DNA of 64,000 nt from Muscardinus avellanarius (taxonomy: Eukaryota > Chordata > Mammalia > Rodentia > Gliridae), in contig OY726559.1 of assembly GCA_963383645.1 (NCBI GenBank), positions 125,637,721-125,701,720 of the forward strand. Reading direction: 5' to 3'. Positions 1 to 10,996 of this stretch are shown one piece after another (positions within the stretch are counted from its first letter, which is position 1; every line of letters begins with the position of its first letter). Both the position numbers and the translations under genes were made by a program. The notes beneath the pieces were generated by a model. It saw only the letters and a program-made list of their open reading frames with translations. It was not told the origin of the DNA and searched no databases.

Positions 1-164
1 ATAGAATATAGTTATATATTTTAATTCTAAATCTACATGAACCTAATGGAGGAACACCCTATTTTATAAAGGAAACACTTTCAGACCTTAAGGGAGAGAT
101 AGGCTCCAATGCAATAATAGCGAAGGGTTTTAGTACTTCATTTTCATGAATGGATGGATCATCC

Positions 165-625
165 AGACCAAAAAATAAAATAAAATGGAGACGATGACTT
201 AGTAGGACCCTAGTGCTAGCTGGTCTCTAAATTGTCTCAGGACCTCTGGATTGAGCAGCATATCACATCCCAGACCACCTTCATGGGAAGTAGGGACTAA
301 AGACAGAAAATCTCAAGAATATCTACAAGGATGTTTTTAAACAACGAGGTTGAAAAAGGAAAAAGAAGCAATAAATCTGCGAACAAGAGACCTGAGAACA
401 ATAACCTGTGTCCCCAACTGACCAGTGGGAACTTTGATAACCCCCAAAATCTTATAACCCAGAGTGGGCACCGGCCACAGAATCGCACAGCCCTGTGGCA
501 GCACTGGACAGAGAAGGTGACTAACTCCACCCCCCTCCCCAGCCCCACTGCACGCCTGGTGACAGAGGTGAGTGTGTGACCCACGTGGAAGTGAGTGCAG
601 CCCCCACACCCTGGGAAACTGAGAA
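165..625. other. Unassigned segment inside L1 copy A
   Basis: About 460 bp that does not read as L1 ORF2, although it is flanked by endonuclease-like sequence on the left and RT sequence (FADDM motif) on the right. It is GC-richer than its surroundings around 470-610 and has a C-rich run near 528-548. Open frames of 82 to 98 codons exist on both strands, but they overlap and show no recognisable domain. It could be a fragment of another L1's 5' UTR, an old LTR fragment or DNA joined by deletion. I cannot name it. Confidence 0.4.
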
Positions 626-1337
626 GAGATCATAAGAGTAATAAGGCAAGAGAAATCAAAGTATTACAAGTAGGAAAAGAAGAACTGAAACTATCTTTAT
701 TTGCAGATGACATGATCTTATATTTAGAAGACCCAATAAACTCAACCAGAAGATTTTTAGAACTGAATAACAAATTCTGCAGTGTCTGGATATAAAATCA
801 ATATAAGAAATTCAGAAGCTTTTCGATATGCCAACCATAAATCCACTGAAAAAGAAATCCAGAAAACATTTATATTTGTAATAACCTCAAAAACAATATT
901 TAAAAATAAACAAATCAAGGAGGTAAAAGACTTCTATGAGGAAAATTACAAAATATTAAAGTAAGGAATTGGAGAAGATCTTAGAGGTAGAAAGATCTCA
1001 CATGCTATTGTATAGGCAGAACAAATATCATCAAAATGGCCATCCTTCTGCAACTGATCTACAAATTCAGTGCAATACCCATTAAAATACTGAGGTCATT
1101 CTTCACATATCTAGAAAAATCAGTCCTTAAATTTATAGGAAACAACAAAAAACTCCAGAATAGCTAAACTAGTTCTCAGCAATAAGAACCATGTAGGAGG
1201 CATCACAATATCTGACTTCAAACTATACTATATAACCATAGTAATAAAAACAACGTGCTTTCAGTACAAAAGCAGACACAGACCAATGGAGCAGAACAGA
1301 AGACTCAGAAACAAACTAACACACGTACAACCAATTG

Positions 1338-1572
1338 GTTTTTTTCTTGTATTTTCTTTTTCTTTTTTCTTTGTGAGTCTGAGGATAGAACCCAGGGGCA
1401 TTTGACCTTCGAACTGTACCCCCTGCTCTATATTTTTATTTTTTATTTTGAAACAGGGTCTCACTAAGTTGCAGAGGGCCTCACTGAGTAGCTGAGGCTG
1501 TTCACGAACCGCCATTCTCCAGTCTCAGCCTTCCGAATGCTGGGATACAAGCGTGGGCCACCACGCCCGGCT
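1338..1572 (-). mobile_element. B1-ID dimeric SINE
   Basis: Minus-strand copy: poly-T at 1338, then the ID-like half ('ataGAACCCAGGGGCATT'), then the B1-like half ending in 'CCACCACGCCCGGC'. It is inserted in L1 copy A. A short tggttttt duplication is visible at both ends. Confidence 0.9.
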
Positions 1573-2603
1573 CTGGTTTTTCACAAAGGAGACAAAAACA
1601 TACACTGAAAAAGAGATAGCGTTTTCAATAAATGGTGTTGGAAAAACTCTTTATCGATATGCAGAAAAATGAAAATAAATCCCACTTTCTCACTTTGACC
1701 AAGAATCAATTCAAGATGGATTAAAGACCTGGAAATTAGACCAGAGACTCTGAAATTACTTGAAAAAGGCATAGGACCAACACTCTCACATACAATGCAT
1801 AGGTCAAAATTTCCTCGACAAGACCCAAAGTACAAGATTAAAACGAGTCTTAATATGTGGGACTGAATTAATTGAAGAGCTTCTGTGCAGTGAAGGAAAC
1901 TCTCAAGAACTTCAAGAGAGCCTACAGAATGGGGAGATCTTTGCCTGCTACTTCTCTGATAGAGGACTAATATCTGGAATATACAAAAAACTCAAGAAAC
2001 TTGCCAACAAAAATAATAACCCAACCAAAATACGGACAAATGAACTAAATAGACACTTCACAAAAAGAAAATACAAATGGCCAATAATAAATATTTTTCA
2101 ACATAATTTGGAACCAGAGAGATGTAAATCAAAACTACCCTGATATTTCATCTAACCCCAATTATAATGGCAAGCATTAAAAACACAAACAATAATAAAT
2201 TCTGACAAGGATGTAGAGAAGTAGAAACTCTGATACATGTTGGTGGGATTGCAAATTAGTGCAACTACTTTGGAAGACAGTGTGGACGGTCCTCAGAAGA
2301 ATGGGAATGAACCTACCATATGACCTAGCTATAACAACTCCTTAACCTTAAACCTAACCCCCCAAAATTGAAACCAGGCTACCATAACAATGAATGTGTA
2401 CTCATAAATAATTTAAATAAAAATAAATTAAATAGAGTCTAAGAGAATAATACACAGGATCAACGAAACAGTTAGTTGGTTCCTTGAAGAGATAAAATTG
2501 ACAATTCTTTAGTTAGACTAACCACAATATAAATAAGTGAATAAATAACATTTTAGGTGAAAAGGGGGACATTACAACTGATACCACAGAAATACAAAGT
2601 ATA

Positions 2604-2820
2604 TCTGGGCATGGTGGTGCACACTTGTAATCCCAGCATTGGGAGGCTGAGACAGGAGGATGACGGTTTGCAGACAGCCTCAGCTACTTAGTGAGGCCCT
2701 TTGCAACTCAGTGAGACCCTGTTTCAAAATAAAGAATAAAAAAATAAGGCTGGGGGTATAGCCTGGGTTGCATCCTCAGTATTGAAAAAAGAAAAGAAAG
2801 GAAAAGAAAAGAAAGAGAAA
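2604..2820 (+). mobile_element. B1-ID dimeric SINE
   Basis: Starts 'TCTGGGCATGGTGGTGCAC' and continues through 'GGCTGGGGGTATAGCCTGG' to an AAAAG-rich tail. The flanks 'acaaagtat' upstream and downstream look like a short target-site duplication. It interrupts the RT N-terminal part of L1 copy B. Confidence 0.9.
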
Positions 2821-4357
2821 AACAAAGTATTATAAGAGAGTAATTTGAAAAACTATGTGCTAAAAATTAGAAAGTCTAGAAGAAATGAACAATCTGATCT
2901 AATAAAATTAAACCAAGAAGATATAAAAATTTCAAATAAACCAATAAAAATGAGTGAGGTTAAGTCAGCAATAAGAAAAACTTCCAAAAAAGAAAATACC
3001 CCAGGACTAGATAGCTTCACTTCTAAATTTTACCAAACTTTTAAAGAATCAACACCAATGTTTCTTAGACTATTCAATAGAATTGAAAAGGATGGAACCC
3101 TTCTAAAAGCATTCTTTGAGGCCAGCTCTATCTATTACCCAAACCTGACATGGACACAACGAGAATAAACGGCTACAGACTCGTAGATCTTATGAACGTA
3201 GATGAAAAAGTCCTAACAAAATATTAGCAAACTGAATTCAATAGCACACGAAAGGGTCACACACCACAATCAAGTTGTTTTCATTCTAAAGGTACAAAAA
3301 TGGTTTAACCAATAAATATGTCATATAAATAGAATGGAGGATAAAAATATTGCAATCATCTCAATAGATGCTGAAACTGCCTTTGGTAAAATTCAACATC
3401 TTTTCTAGATAAAAGGACTAAAAAATTAGGTATAGAAGAGTCACGTATCAACATAATACAGTTTATATAGGCACACTCATAGCCGGCATCATCGTGAGTG
3501 GGATCAAACTGAAAACATTTTCTTTCAGATCAGGAACAAGGAAGTAGTGTCTACTTTCATCATTTTTATTTAATATCGTACTTGAAATTTTGGCCAGAAC
3601 AATTAGACACAAGAAAAAAATAAAAGCTGTGCAAGTAGGAATGGAGGAAGTCAAGTTATTCCTAGTTGTATATGATATGACTCTATACATAGGAAAACCT
3701 AATGGCTCCAGCAGAGGACTCTTAGGACTAATAAATGAATACAGCAAAATAGCAGGATACAAAATCAACATACAAAAATCAGTAGCTTTTCTGTATACTA
3801 ACACTGAATTTGCTGAGAATGAAAATGTGAGCGCAATCCCTTACATGATACCCACAATAAAATAAGACCTAGGAAGACACCAAGGAAGCAAAAGACCTCT
3901 GCAATGAAAACTACAGACACCGAAGGCACCAAACGGCGGAGAAACCTCCATGTACCTGGATTGGAAGAATGACTATGATTTAAGGTCATTGCTACCTCAA
4001 ACGACCTATAGATTCAAGTCAACCCTCATCAGAATGAATGAGATTCTTCACAAAAGAAAACCTCTAAAATTCATATAAAAACACAGAAGACCCTGGATAA
4101 TTAAAGCAGTCTTGATTTAAAAAAAGAGTAAAGATGGAGGCTTCTAAGTCAATAACCAAAACAGCATGGTACTGGCATATAAACAGACATGTAGACCAAA
4201 TGGCACAGAAGAGAAGCAAAAATAAACCCAGGCACCTACAGGCAACTTATTCTTGACAAAAGTGCTGTGAGCATTCAATGGAGAAATGATGGCCTCTTCA
4301 GCAAGTATTGTTGGGAAAACTAGATATCCACATGCAGAAGACTGAAACTTGATATCT

Positions 4358-4416
4358 CCTCTTCTCTTCTCTTCTCTTCTCTTCTCTTCTCTTCTCTTCT
4401 CTTCTCTTCTCTTCTC
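4358..4416 (+). repeat. (CTTCT)n microsatellite
   Basis: About twelve units of CTTCT directly upstream of a SINE, replacing a stretch of the L1 copy B ORF2 sequence. Confidence 0.95.
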
Positions 4417-4429
4417 AATGGATCAAAGG

Positions 4430-4636
4430 CCGGGCGTGGTGGTACACACTTGTAATCCCAGCATTTGGGAGGCTGAGACAGGAGGATCACAGTTCACTGA
4501 CAGCCTCAGCTACTTAGTGAGCCCCTTTGCAACTCAAGTAAGATCCTGTTTCAAAATAAAGGATTAAAAAAGATAGGGCTGGGGGTGTAGCTTGGAGGTA
4601 GAATGCCTCTGGGTCCCGTCCCCAGTACTGCCAAAA

Positions 4637-4675
<39 letters not shown>

Positions 4676-4676
4676 A
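4430..4676 (+). mobile_element. B1-ID dimeric SINE with (TAAA)n tail
   Basis: Full dimer from 'CCGGGCGTGGTGGTACAC' to 'CCCAGTACTGCC', followed by an (AAAT)n tail of about ten units. A short atcaa(a)gg duplication flanks it inside L1 copy B. Confidence 0.92.
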
Positions 4677-5099
4677 ATCAAGGACCTTAATATAGGTCCT
4701 GAACCTCTAAAACTACTAGAGGAAAACATAAGAGAAATGCTTCAAGATATGGCACAGGCAATAACTTTCTGAATAGGACTCAAAAAGCACAAGAGAAAAG
4801 CAAAACTTGACAAATGGGATTACATCAAACTAAACAGTTTGCACAGCAAGGAAACATCCAGTGAAGACACAAACTGTAGGATGGGAGAGAGAAAATATTT
4901 GCCAGCTATTTATGTGACAGCACTAATACCCAGAACATAGAAAAATCTCAAGTAACTTAAATACAAGCAATCCCTTTTAAAATGGACAAGCTCTCTACAT
5001 AGACAAAAGAAGAAACACAAATGACCAATAAATAGATGAAAAATGGTCAATACAATATCTTTAGCCATCAGGGAAATGCAAACCAAAACTTCAGAGAAG

Positions 5100-5322
5100 C
5101 AGGGGAGAGGGGTGGTGCACACTTGTAATCCCAGTACTTGGGAGGCTGAAACAGGAGGATTGGAGGTTTGCAGCCAGCCTCAGCTACTTAGTGAGGCCCT
5201 CCTCAACTTCGAAAACCCTGTTTCAAAATAGAACAATAACAACAACAACAAAAAGGCTGGGGGTGTAGTTCAGAGGTAGAATGCACCTGGGTTCCCTCCC
5301 CAGTACCCCCCCCAAAAAAAAA
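5100..5322 (+). mobile_element. B1-ID dimeric SINE
   Basis: B1-like start 'GGTGGTGCACACTTGTAATC' and ID-like half 'GGCTGGGGGTGTAGTTCAG', with a C/A-rich tail. It is inserted in the ORF2 C-terminal region of L1 copy B. Confidence 0.88.
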
Positions 5323-5700
5323 CCCCACAAAAATCCCAAACTACAGAGAAATACCATCTCTCCCCAGTTAGAATGGCCATTACCAACCAACCAACGTAAG
5401 GCAAATGCTGGAAAGGATATAGAGAAAAGGAAACTCCTATATACTATTGGTGGGAATAGAAATTAGCACAGACACTATAGAATATGGTATGAAGGCTTCT
5501 TAAAAAGCTAAAATAAAAAAAACCCCATACATAGTACTACACGAGAGCTATCACACTCCTGATAATATAGCCAAAAGAAATGAAGTTAAGATACAAAAGA
5601 AATATCTGCTTATTCATGCTTATTGTGGCACTGTTCATAATACCTAAGATATGAAATCTGTCTAAATGCCCAGCAACAGATGAATAAATAAAGAAAATAT

Positions 5701-5748
<48 letters not shown>

Positions 5749-5750
5749 CA
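5701..5750. repeat. (TA)n microsatellite
   Basis: A nearly pure AT run within the L1 copy B 3' region. Confidence 0.95.
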
Positions 5751-6036
5751 CTAGAGCATTATTCAGCCATCAAGAAGGATGGAATGCTGTCAGAGAAAAT
5801 TGAATGGAATTGTATATCATGTTAAGACACAGAAAGATATGTTCTTTCTAATATGTAGACACTGAAGTCAAAAGTCTACCTGAAGCCATGATTACTGGAG
5901 TCTGAGAGGGTGCTGGGGGGGGGAGGAAGGGGAAGGAGCCTGGCTGGGCACGAGCAGCGTGCACTGTACGCATGCCTGGAAGCACCACAGTGCATCCCAC
6001 TAATTTGTATAATTAATATATGTTGTAAAAAGAAAA

Positions 6037-6112
6037 GGGCTGGGCATGTAGCTCAGTTGTAGAGGTCTTGCTTAGCATGCATGAGGACCTGGATTCAAAC
6101 CCCAGCACTATA
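6037..6112 (+). mobile_element. ID element (tRNA-Ala-derived SINE)
   Basis: Reads 'GGGCTGGGCATGTAGCTCAG' then 'GCTTAGCATGCATGAGG' and 'TTCAAACCCCAGCAC', the ID consensus with recognisable pol III A and B box regions. An A-rich tail follows. It sits exactly after the A-rich end of L1 copy B. Confidence 0.9.
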
Positions 6113-6124
6113 CATTTTTTAAAA

Positions 6125-8118
6125 AAAGGATTCAGAGAAATTAAATCATACACTGTTGAAATTTAGCTGGTATAGCAATAAAAATTTAAAAGCCCGTCTT
6201 TTGATTTTCTTGGTCAGGTTTTATGGTCAGGTTTTATAAACATTTACTGGGCATCACTGTGTACTTAGCACTCTGCCACCTATTAGGGGAGTACAAAGCC
6301 CATGGAAGACACGGGGCACATGTCAGAATACTTTCCAGTCTAGTGCATGAAAAACCCCAGGTGATTCAGAGAAATCAAAGTGCTCAAAGGAAATATATCA
6401 GCAACTATGAGGCAGCCAGGACATTATAAATAGTGGGGCTAAGTATGTGATGTGTGTTAAAAAGAGCTGGAGTCTTGAACCTACTTCTCCTTGGGAAGGG
6501 TGCAAGAAGACAGGGAAAGGAGACCTGGGAAGGGATGGGAGGTTTGGGTCCACTGAGTCAGATTCTGTTGCCAGGAAACGACACTAAATCAGAAAGGGAG
6601 AATGTGAGCTCGTTGCTGGGTACCTTGAACCACAGTTCCAGCTGGTTGCAGTTCAACTTGAAAAATCCTTGCACATTCTCAAGTGAGTGTGCAGATACAC
6701 TTCCAGGAATGACTGTGGTGGCACTACAGAGACACAGGAACACAAAGTTGGGGATGGTGACAAGGGGAAAATCCATGGATGATGATTTCTTTCAGAAAAC
6801 TTTCAGCTGTGGCCACTGCTAGTCATTTGAATATTTTTTGGACCTGTGAATGTCTTAGTAACACAAACATAGTATCAAGCCTTATTATTATTAGAAACAC
6901 AAGGCAAAGTAGATTTTCAAAGTACATTTCTTCTGCCTTGTGGGGTTCTTAGGATTATTATTCAGATAGCTAGTTCACAGTTGCATAATTGTAGAACGTT
7001 CAAAAAGAAAAAGACCTTAGAAGGCATTGGTCCAAGATCCGTGTATTTAAAAAAGAAGGTGACCTAGACCCTGATAGGTCATGGCTCCTTCCAAGATTGC
7101 ACAGTTAATTAGCAGTCATTAAGGTTTATTCCCATGGGCCAGGGTAACAATCTCACAGTATTTCTTCTGTAAACTGAGTTCAGTTTAGTAAATAATATTT
7201 GCCCTTAAACAGACACGTGAGCCACTACATGGTACTCTGTTGTCACAAACTTTTTTCTTCCTCTGATGTTTGACCTCAGTTTTCTCTTTTTACTTGGAGG
7301 CTGAAGGTTCTATCTCAGCACTTAGCTTTGTACCCGACACACAACAGGTACTCAGTGCATTTTTGTTGGGTTGAGCTGAATTTAGATCACTGATGTTTAT
7401 TTCTCTGTCCCCACGATTTCCAGAACCTACTTCTTTGTTTTCTTTTGTTGGGGGGATAAAAATCTATGGAGTGCTACTTAGGACACTTATGGCTATTATG
7501 TAGAATAATAAATCTTTGATGGCCGCCAAGTAAGTAAATAACAATTTCTGGGAACAATTTTCCACTGAGCATGGGTTTTAGTTTAATTTGCAAACATCCC
7601 ATCAGTAGGAGAAGCTAAACCTGAGAGAGGCCCTGAAATCAAATCTGGAAAAAAAAAAAAAAAAAAAAAGCAAGACAGGGCCACAGAATTAGACGTGGGC
7701 CAATGACTGTGCGTATCAGCTGCTGTATTCGGTCTTCAGTCCACAGTCACAGCCCCACCGACCCCCTGCCTGCAACCTGCTAACTCACACTTGGCAGAAC
7801 CGAGTCTTACTATGGGTCTGGCTTCTGTAGCCTCTCACTGGAAGTGGAAAACGACACCCCCTGATGTCTGGTTGAATGTGGCCAGAGCATCCTCTCCTAA
7901 CACAAAGGGCTGGCCATTAATCCTTCTGAGTGGAAGGTCAAACAGAGGCTGCCCAGCAACGCTCTGCTGATTTCATTCAAGTTCTCGACGACTGTGACCC
8001 TAAAACTCCCTTCACACTGACAACATGGATGGAAGAGCCATCATGGCTGACTTGGTTCTCCAAGCCACTTGGTCAATGCCAGAGCCCTCACGGAGAGTCT
8101 GACTCTTCACTTTGAGGC
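6125..8118. other. Mostly unique non-coding sequence
   Basis: No credible exon. A stretch near 6230-6300 ('acatttactgggcatcactg') and one near 7300-7375 ('aggtactcagtgcatttttg') resemble decayed MIR/L2 ends. A pure A run of about 20 bases lies near 7650. The open frames here (68 and 122 codons at 6223-6822) have no domain I recognise and no coding-like context. Confidence 0.5.
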
Positions 8119-8119
8119 T

Positions 8120-8490
8120 GTCTTAGTCTTCTTGGGCTGTCATAACAAAATACTACAGACTGGGAGCCTTCAACAACAGGAATACTTTTTCTCCTGGTTC
8201 TGGAGGCTAGAAGTCCAAGGTCAAGAGGTCAGCAAGTTGGGCTTCTCGCGGGCCTCTGTGGCTCACAGCTGGCTGCCCTCTCTCTGTCTTCATGGGCCTT
8301 TTCTCTGTGTGTGTCCCTGGTGTCTCTCCCTGTTCTTGTAGGGGCACCAGTCCTGTGGAATCCGGGCCTCACCCTTATGATTATGCTTAAACTTAATTAT
8401 CTCCTTAAAGGCCCTGTCTCCAAGCACAGCCATGTTTGGGGTTGGGGCTCCAATATATTAATCTGGGGCACATAATTCAGTTCACAGTAA
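8120..8490 (-). mobile_element. MLT1-type MaLR LTR
   Basis: Reads, on the complement, as an MLT1-like LTR. Plus-strand landmarks are 'GCTGTCATAACAAAATACTA', 'GGTTCTGGAGGCTAGAAGTC', 'TCACCCTTATGATTATGC' and a CACATAATTCAG end. It is an old solo LTR of the mammalian ERVL-MaLR group with no internal region. The 90-codon plus-strand open frame inside it is incidental. Confidence 0.75.
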
Positions 8491-9688
8491 AGGAAAATAA
8501 AAATCTCTTACTACAACTTCCTCTTCACTGGTCTTTTCTCAAAGAAACACTTGCAAATAATTTAGAAGGCGATGAGGGGAAAAAAAATCCTTTACTAGTT
8601 GAGTTCCTAGGTTATGAAAAGTGCTTAGGAAGGAGGGAAATGAACAGAAGTGCGCCTTGCTGGAAGGAGAAAAAGGATTTCTGTTACACTTGGCAAGATG
8701 GAAGGCACAAAGAAGCAAACGCACGGAGGGGAGGAAGCCAGGCTCGGAAGTTCTCTCAGCAGAAGGGAGCAACGTGGCTGCCAGGCTGTGAAGAGCATGG
8801 CTTGTCTGCCTGATTTACACAGGTACAGGGAGAATGATCTGGAGGCTGCGGCCTGCTCAGCCAAACGCCCATGTGTGCATGAAATTAGAATGTCAACATT
8901 TGATTCATGTTGCCAAGCTGTGACTGTGAAACAAATTATGTCAGTGGGTGGCAATTGCAATATTAGTCTAAGCAGATAACATTTAACTATAAAGAGGGGC
9001 CCCCGTCTTCCAGCCTTCTCTCTTTTATTATTTTAATATCAGCATTGTGAGACCTAGATGAGATAAATTTTTGAGAAAAAGGCATATGTTGGACGTGGAA
9101 GCCTGAGTTCTATAGGACAGGTCACGCTGCAATTTAAATGGCATTTGCTCCTAACCCTCTTGAAATCCAGAAGCTAGGTAATGGCAATGTTGATTTTTAT
9201 GACTGCCCACCATCAACTCAACTGAGTTCAAAGTGGACAGCTGTGCCATTGGTGGGATAATCTCAATTGCAAATAAATAATTGTCTCTTATATGCAAAGC
9301 CTTTGATTTCTGGGCAGAAACTAGGAACTTTGTCCTTAAATAAATACATTGCAGGAAGTGACAGATACCTTAAAGGTGACAGTAAACAAATTATTTTAAC
9401 TTTCTTCCTGGGATCTTCACGGAGCCATGTCACCAGAGTGAGAGGTCTGCATAGCGCAGCCATTTGAACTGAAACCTGTTATTTTCTACTCAATTGATTT
9501 AATCCTGGGCAGATTAAAAATGAATTTTGAATTCATGTGTGGTTGGAAATTTGCTGAGGAATTTCATGTAAGAAGTGGGGATTTTGTTGCTGGGTATTTT
9601 TTTTTTTCCTTTAAGACTTTCTTGGTGAAGCAACTTACTGCACAAGATAAATTTTTTTTTCATGAAATGAGGCTCACATCTATCTCTA
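8490..9688. other. Unique non-coding sequence
   Basis: No repeat or exon that I can identify. Overlapping open frames of 109 to 125 codons around 8436-8979 lie on both strands with no domain and no codon pattern suggesting a gene. Confidence 0.4.
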
Positions 9689-9689
9689 C

Positions 9690-9889
9690 TTGAAGCCTCC
9701 TTTTTTTTTTTTGTGGTACTGGGGTTCCTGGAAGCCCTTCTACCTCTGGGCTACACTCCTATTTTTACATTTTTATTTCGAAACAGGGTCTCCTAAGCCA
9801 GTGCGCGCAGCTGGCTTCGAACCTGTGCGATCCTCCTGTCTCTGCCTCCTAAACGCGGGGATTACAAGTGTACGCCACCACGCCCGGCT
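9690..9889 (-). mobile_element. Young short-form B1-ID SINE
   Basis: Minus-strand copy of the short subfamily. Its ID-like end reads 'GGTTCCTGGAAGCCCTTCTA' and the centre 'CTCCTAAGCCAGTGCG', lacking the 'CTACTTAGTGAGGC...' block of the common form. It ends 'CCACCACGCCCGGC'. Confidence 0.9.
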
Positions 9890-10151
9890 ACTTCTTTTTT
9901 TTTTTTTAAACTAGCAATACAGCAAAATGTCAATTGAAGTTTTATTCCATTACAAACATGCATGTAGTTAAAGTTAATGCTGTGAAAAATCCAACTTGTA
10001 GCAGTGAAATGTTTATTGAAGCAGTCCTCACTTCAGTTAAACCAGGCCAAGGTAACTAGCCACTGGATTAATGAGCAGAGAGCAGAGTAAGAGGTCTTGG
10101 GGAGAAAGGGGGAGGGAAATAGACGAGTGTCACTTAAAAACCTGTCCATTG

Positions 10152-10322
10152 CCGGGCGTGGTGGCGCACGCTTGTAATCCCCGCGCTTGGGAGGCGGAGA
10201 CAGGAGGATCGCGCAGGTTCGAAGCCAGCAGCGCTGGCGTAAGAGACCCTGTTTCAAAAATATAAAATAGGTCTGGGAGCGTAGCCCGGAGGTAGAAGGG
10301 CTTCCAGGAACCCCAGTACCAC

Positions 10323-10365
<43 letters not shown>

Positions 10366-10371
10366 AAAAAA
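10152..10371 (+). mobile_element. Young short-form B1-ID SINE with long A tail and perfect TSD
   Basis: Starts 'GCCGGGCGTGGTGGCGCACG', keeps an intact pol III B-box-like 'GGTTCGAAGCC', and ends 'CCCCAGTACCACC' followed by about 40 A. A perfect 16-bp duplication AAAAACCTGTCCATTG flanks it (10136-10151 and 10372-10387). The intact CpGs, long tail and perfect duplication indicate a recent insertion. Confidence 0.96.
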
Positions 10372-10412
10372 AAAAACCTGTCCATTGGTTTAAAACCAAT
10401 ACAAATTTTTCT

Positions 10413-10631
10413 TAGTTTTTTTTTTTGTTGTTGTTACTGGGGATTGAACCCAGCCAGGGACATTGTATCCTCAAGCTACACCCCCAGCCCTATTTTATTT
10501 TTTATTTTGAAATAGAGTCTTGCTAAGTTGCTAAGGTTCTGATTAAGTTACTCAGCCAGGCCTTGAACCTACAATCCTCCTGTCTCAGCCTCTCAGTGTT
10601 AGGATTATAGGCATGTACCACCCTACCTGGA
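10413..10631 (-). mobile_element. B1-ID dimeric SINE (older)
   Basis: Poly-T head, 'GGGGATTGAACCCAGCC', and B1-like end 'GGCATGTACCACCCTACCTGG'. More diverged than its neighbour at 10152. Confidence 0.88.
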
Positions 10632-10779
10632 TAACATTTTCTAATAAAAGAGATCTTCTTGTGGCTAAACATGAATGCTCTATTTGGAATCACTGCACTG
10701 TGTGCCTGTCCTCTTCCCCTGGTAGAGGCTTCATCTTCCACTCATAGGTATCTATGCCCCAAACTCTAATAATATTGGG

Positions 10780-10812
10780 TCCTCCTCCTCCTCCTCCTCC
10801 TCCTCCTCCTCT
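10780..10812. repeat. (TCC)n microsatellite
   Basis: About eleven CTC units preceding a minus-strand SINE. Probably its mutated tail. Confidence 0.9.
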
Positions 10813-10829
10813 CCCCTTTCTTCTCCTCC

Positions 10830-10996
10830 TTTTCCTGATATTGAACCCAGGGGTATTCTATCTCCAATCAACACCCTCAGCTTTTATTTATTTTTTATTT
10901 TGAAACAGAGACTTGCTCAGTTGTTGAGGCTGGCTTTGGACCTGTGGTCCGCCTGTCTTAGCCTCCAAGTACAGATGTGTGCCATGATACCCAGCT
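10830..10996 (-). mobile_element. B1-ID dimeric SINE (older, diverged)
   Basis: 'GATATTGAACCCAGGGGTAT', 'TTTTGAAACAGAGACTTGC' and an end at 'GATACCCAGCT' mark a diverged minus-strand copy. Confidence 0.8.

Larger units (their letters stand above)
1..2427 (+). mobile_element. Decayed L1 (copy A), ORF2 and 3' end
   Basis: A plus-strand L1 fragment running in from the left edge. Bases 1-165 resemble the end of the ORF2 endonuclease domain. Bases 625-960 encode an RT-like stretch with the catalytic-type motif [13 protein letters not shown] (near 697-735). Bases 960-1337 and 1573-2300 follow the ORF2 C-terminal region ('FVNGVGKTLYRYAEK'-like, then the 'TNRHFTKRKYKWP'-like part), and an A-rich end lies near 2400-2427. 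Stops and frameshifts break it everywhere, so it is inactive. It is interrupted by a SINE at 1338-1572 and by an unassigned segment at 165-625 that stands where the N-terminal RT region should be. Confidence 0.85.
2428..6036 (+). mobile_element. Decayed L1 (copy B), ORF2 to 3' UTR
   Basis: A second plus-strand L1 begins abruptly (5' truncated) next to the A-rich end of copy A. Bases 2845-3168 encode the RT N-terminal region, with 'KENTPGLDSFTSKFYQTFKE' matching the L1 fingers segment. Bases 3590-3865 carry a degenerate catalytic motif: 'VYDMTLYIG' stands where FADDMILYL is expected. Bases 4080-5560 follow the ORF2 C-terminus. A purine/G-rich tract typical of an L1 3' UTR lies at 5908-5942, and an A-rich end at about 6025-6036. 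SINEs sit at 2604, 4430 and 5100, and a TA repeat at 5701-5750. It is non-functional. Confidence 0.85.

Noticed and set aside
2340..2362. 'TTAACCTTAAACCTAACCCC' looks like degenerate telomere repeat.
   Set aside because: Only about three imperfect units, and it lies in the 3' part of a decayed L1. Chance explains it.
6037..6112. tRNA-like sequence with A and B box regions.
   Set aside because: It matches the ID SINE, including an A-rich tail, and is not a functional tRNA gene.
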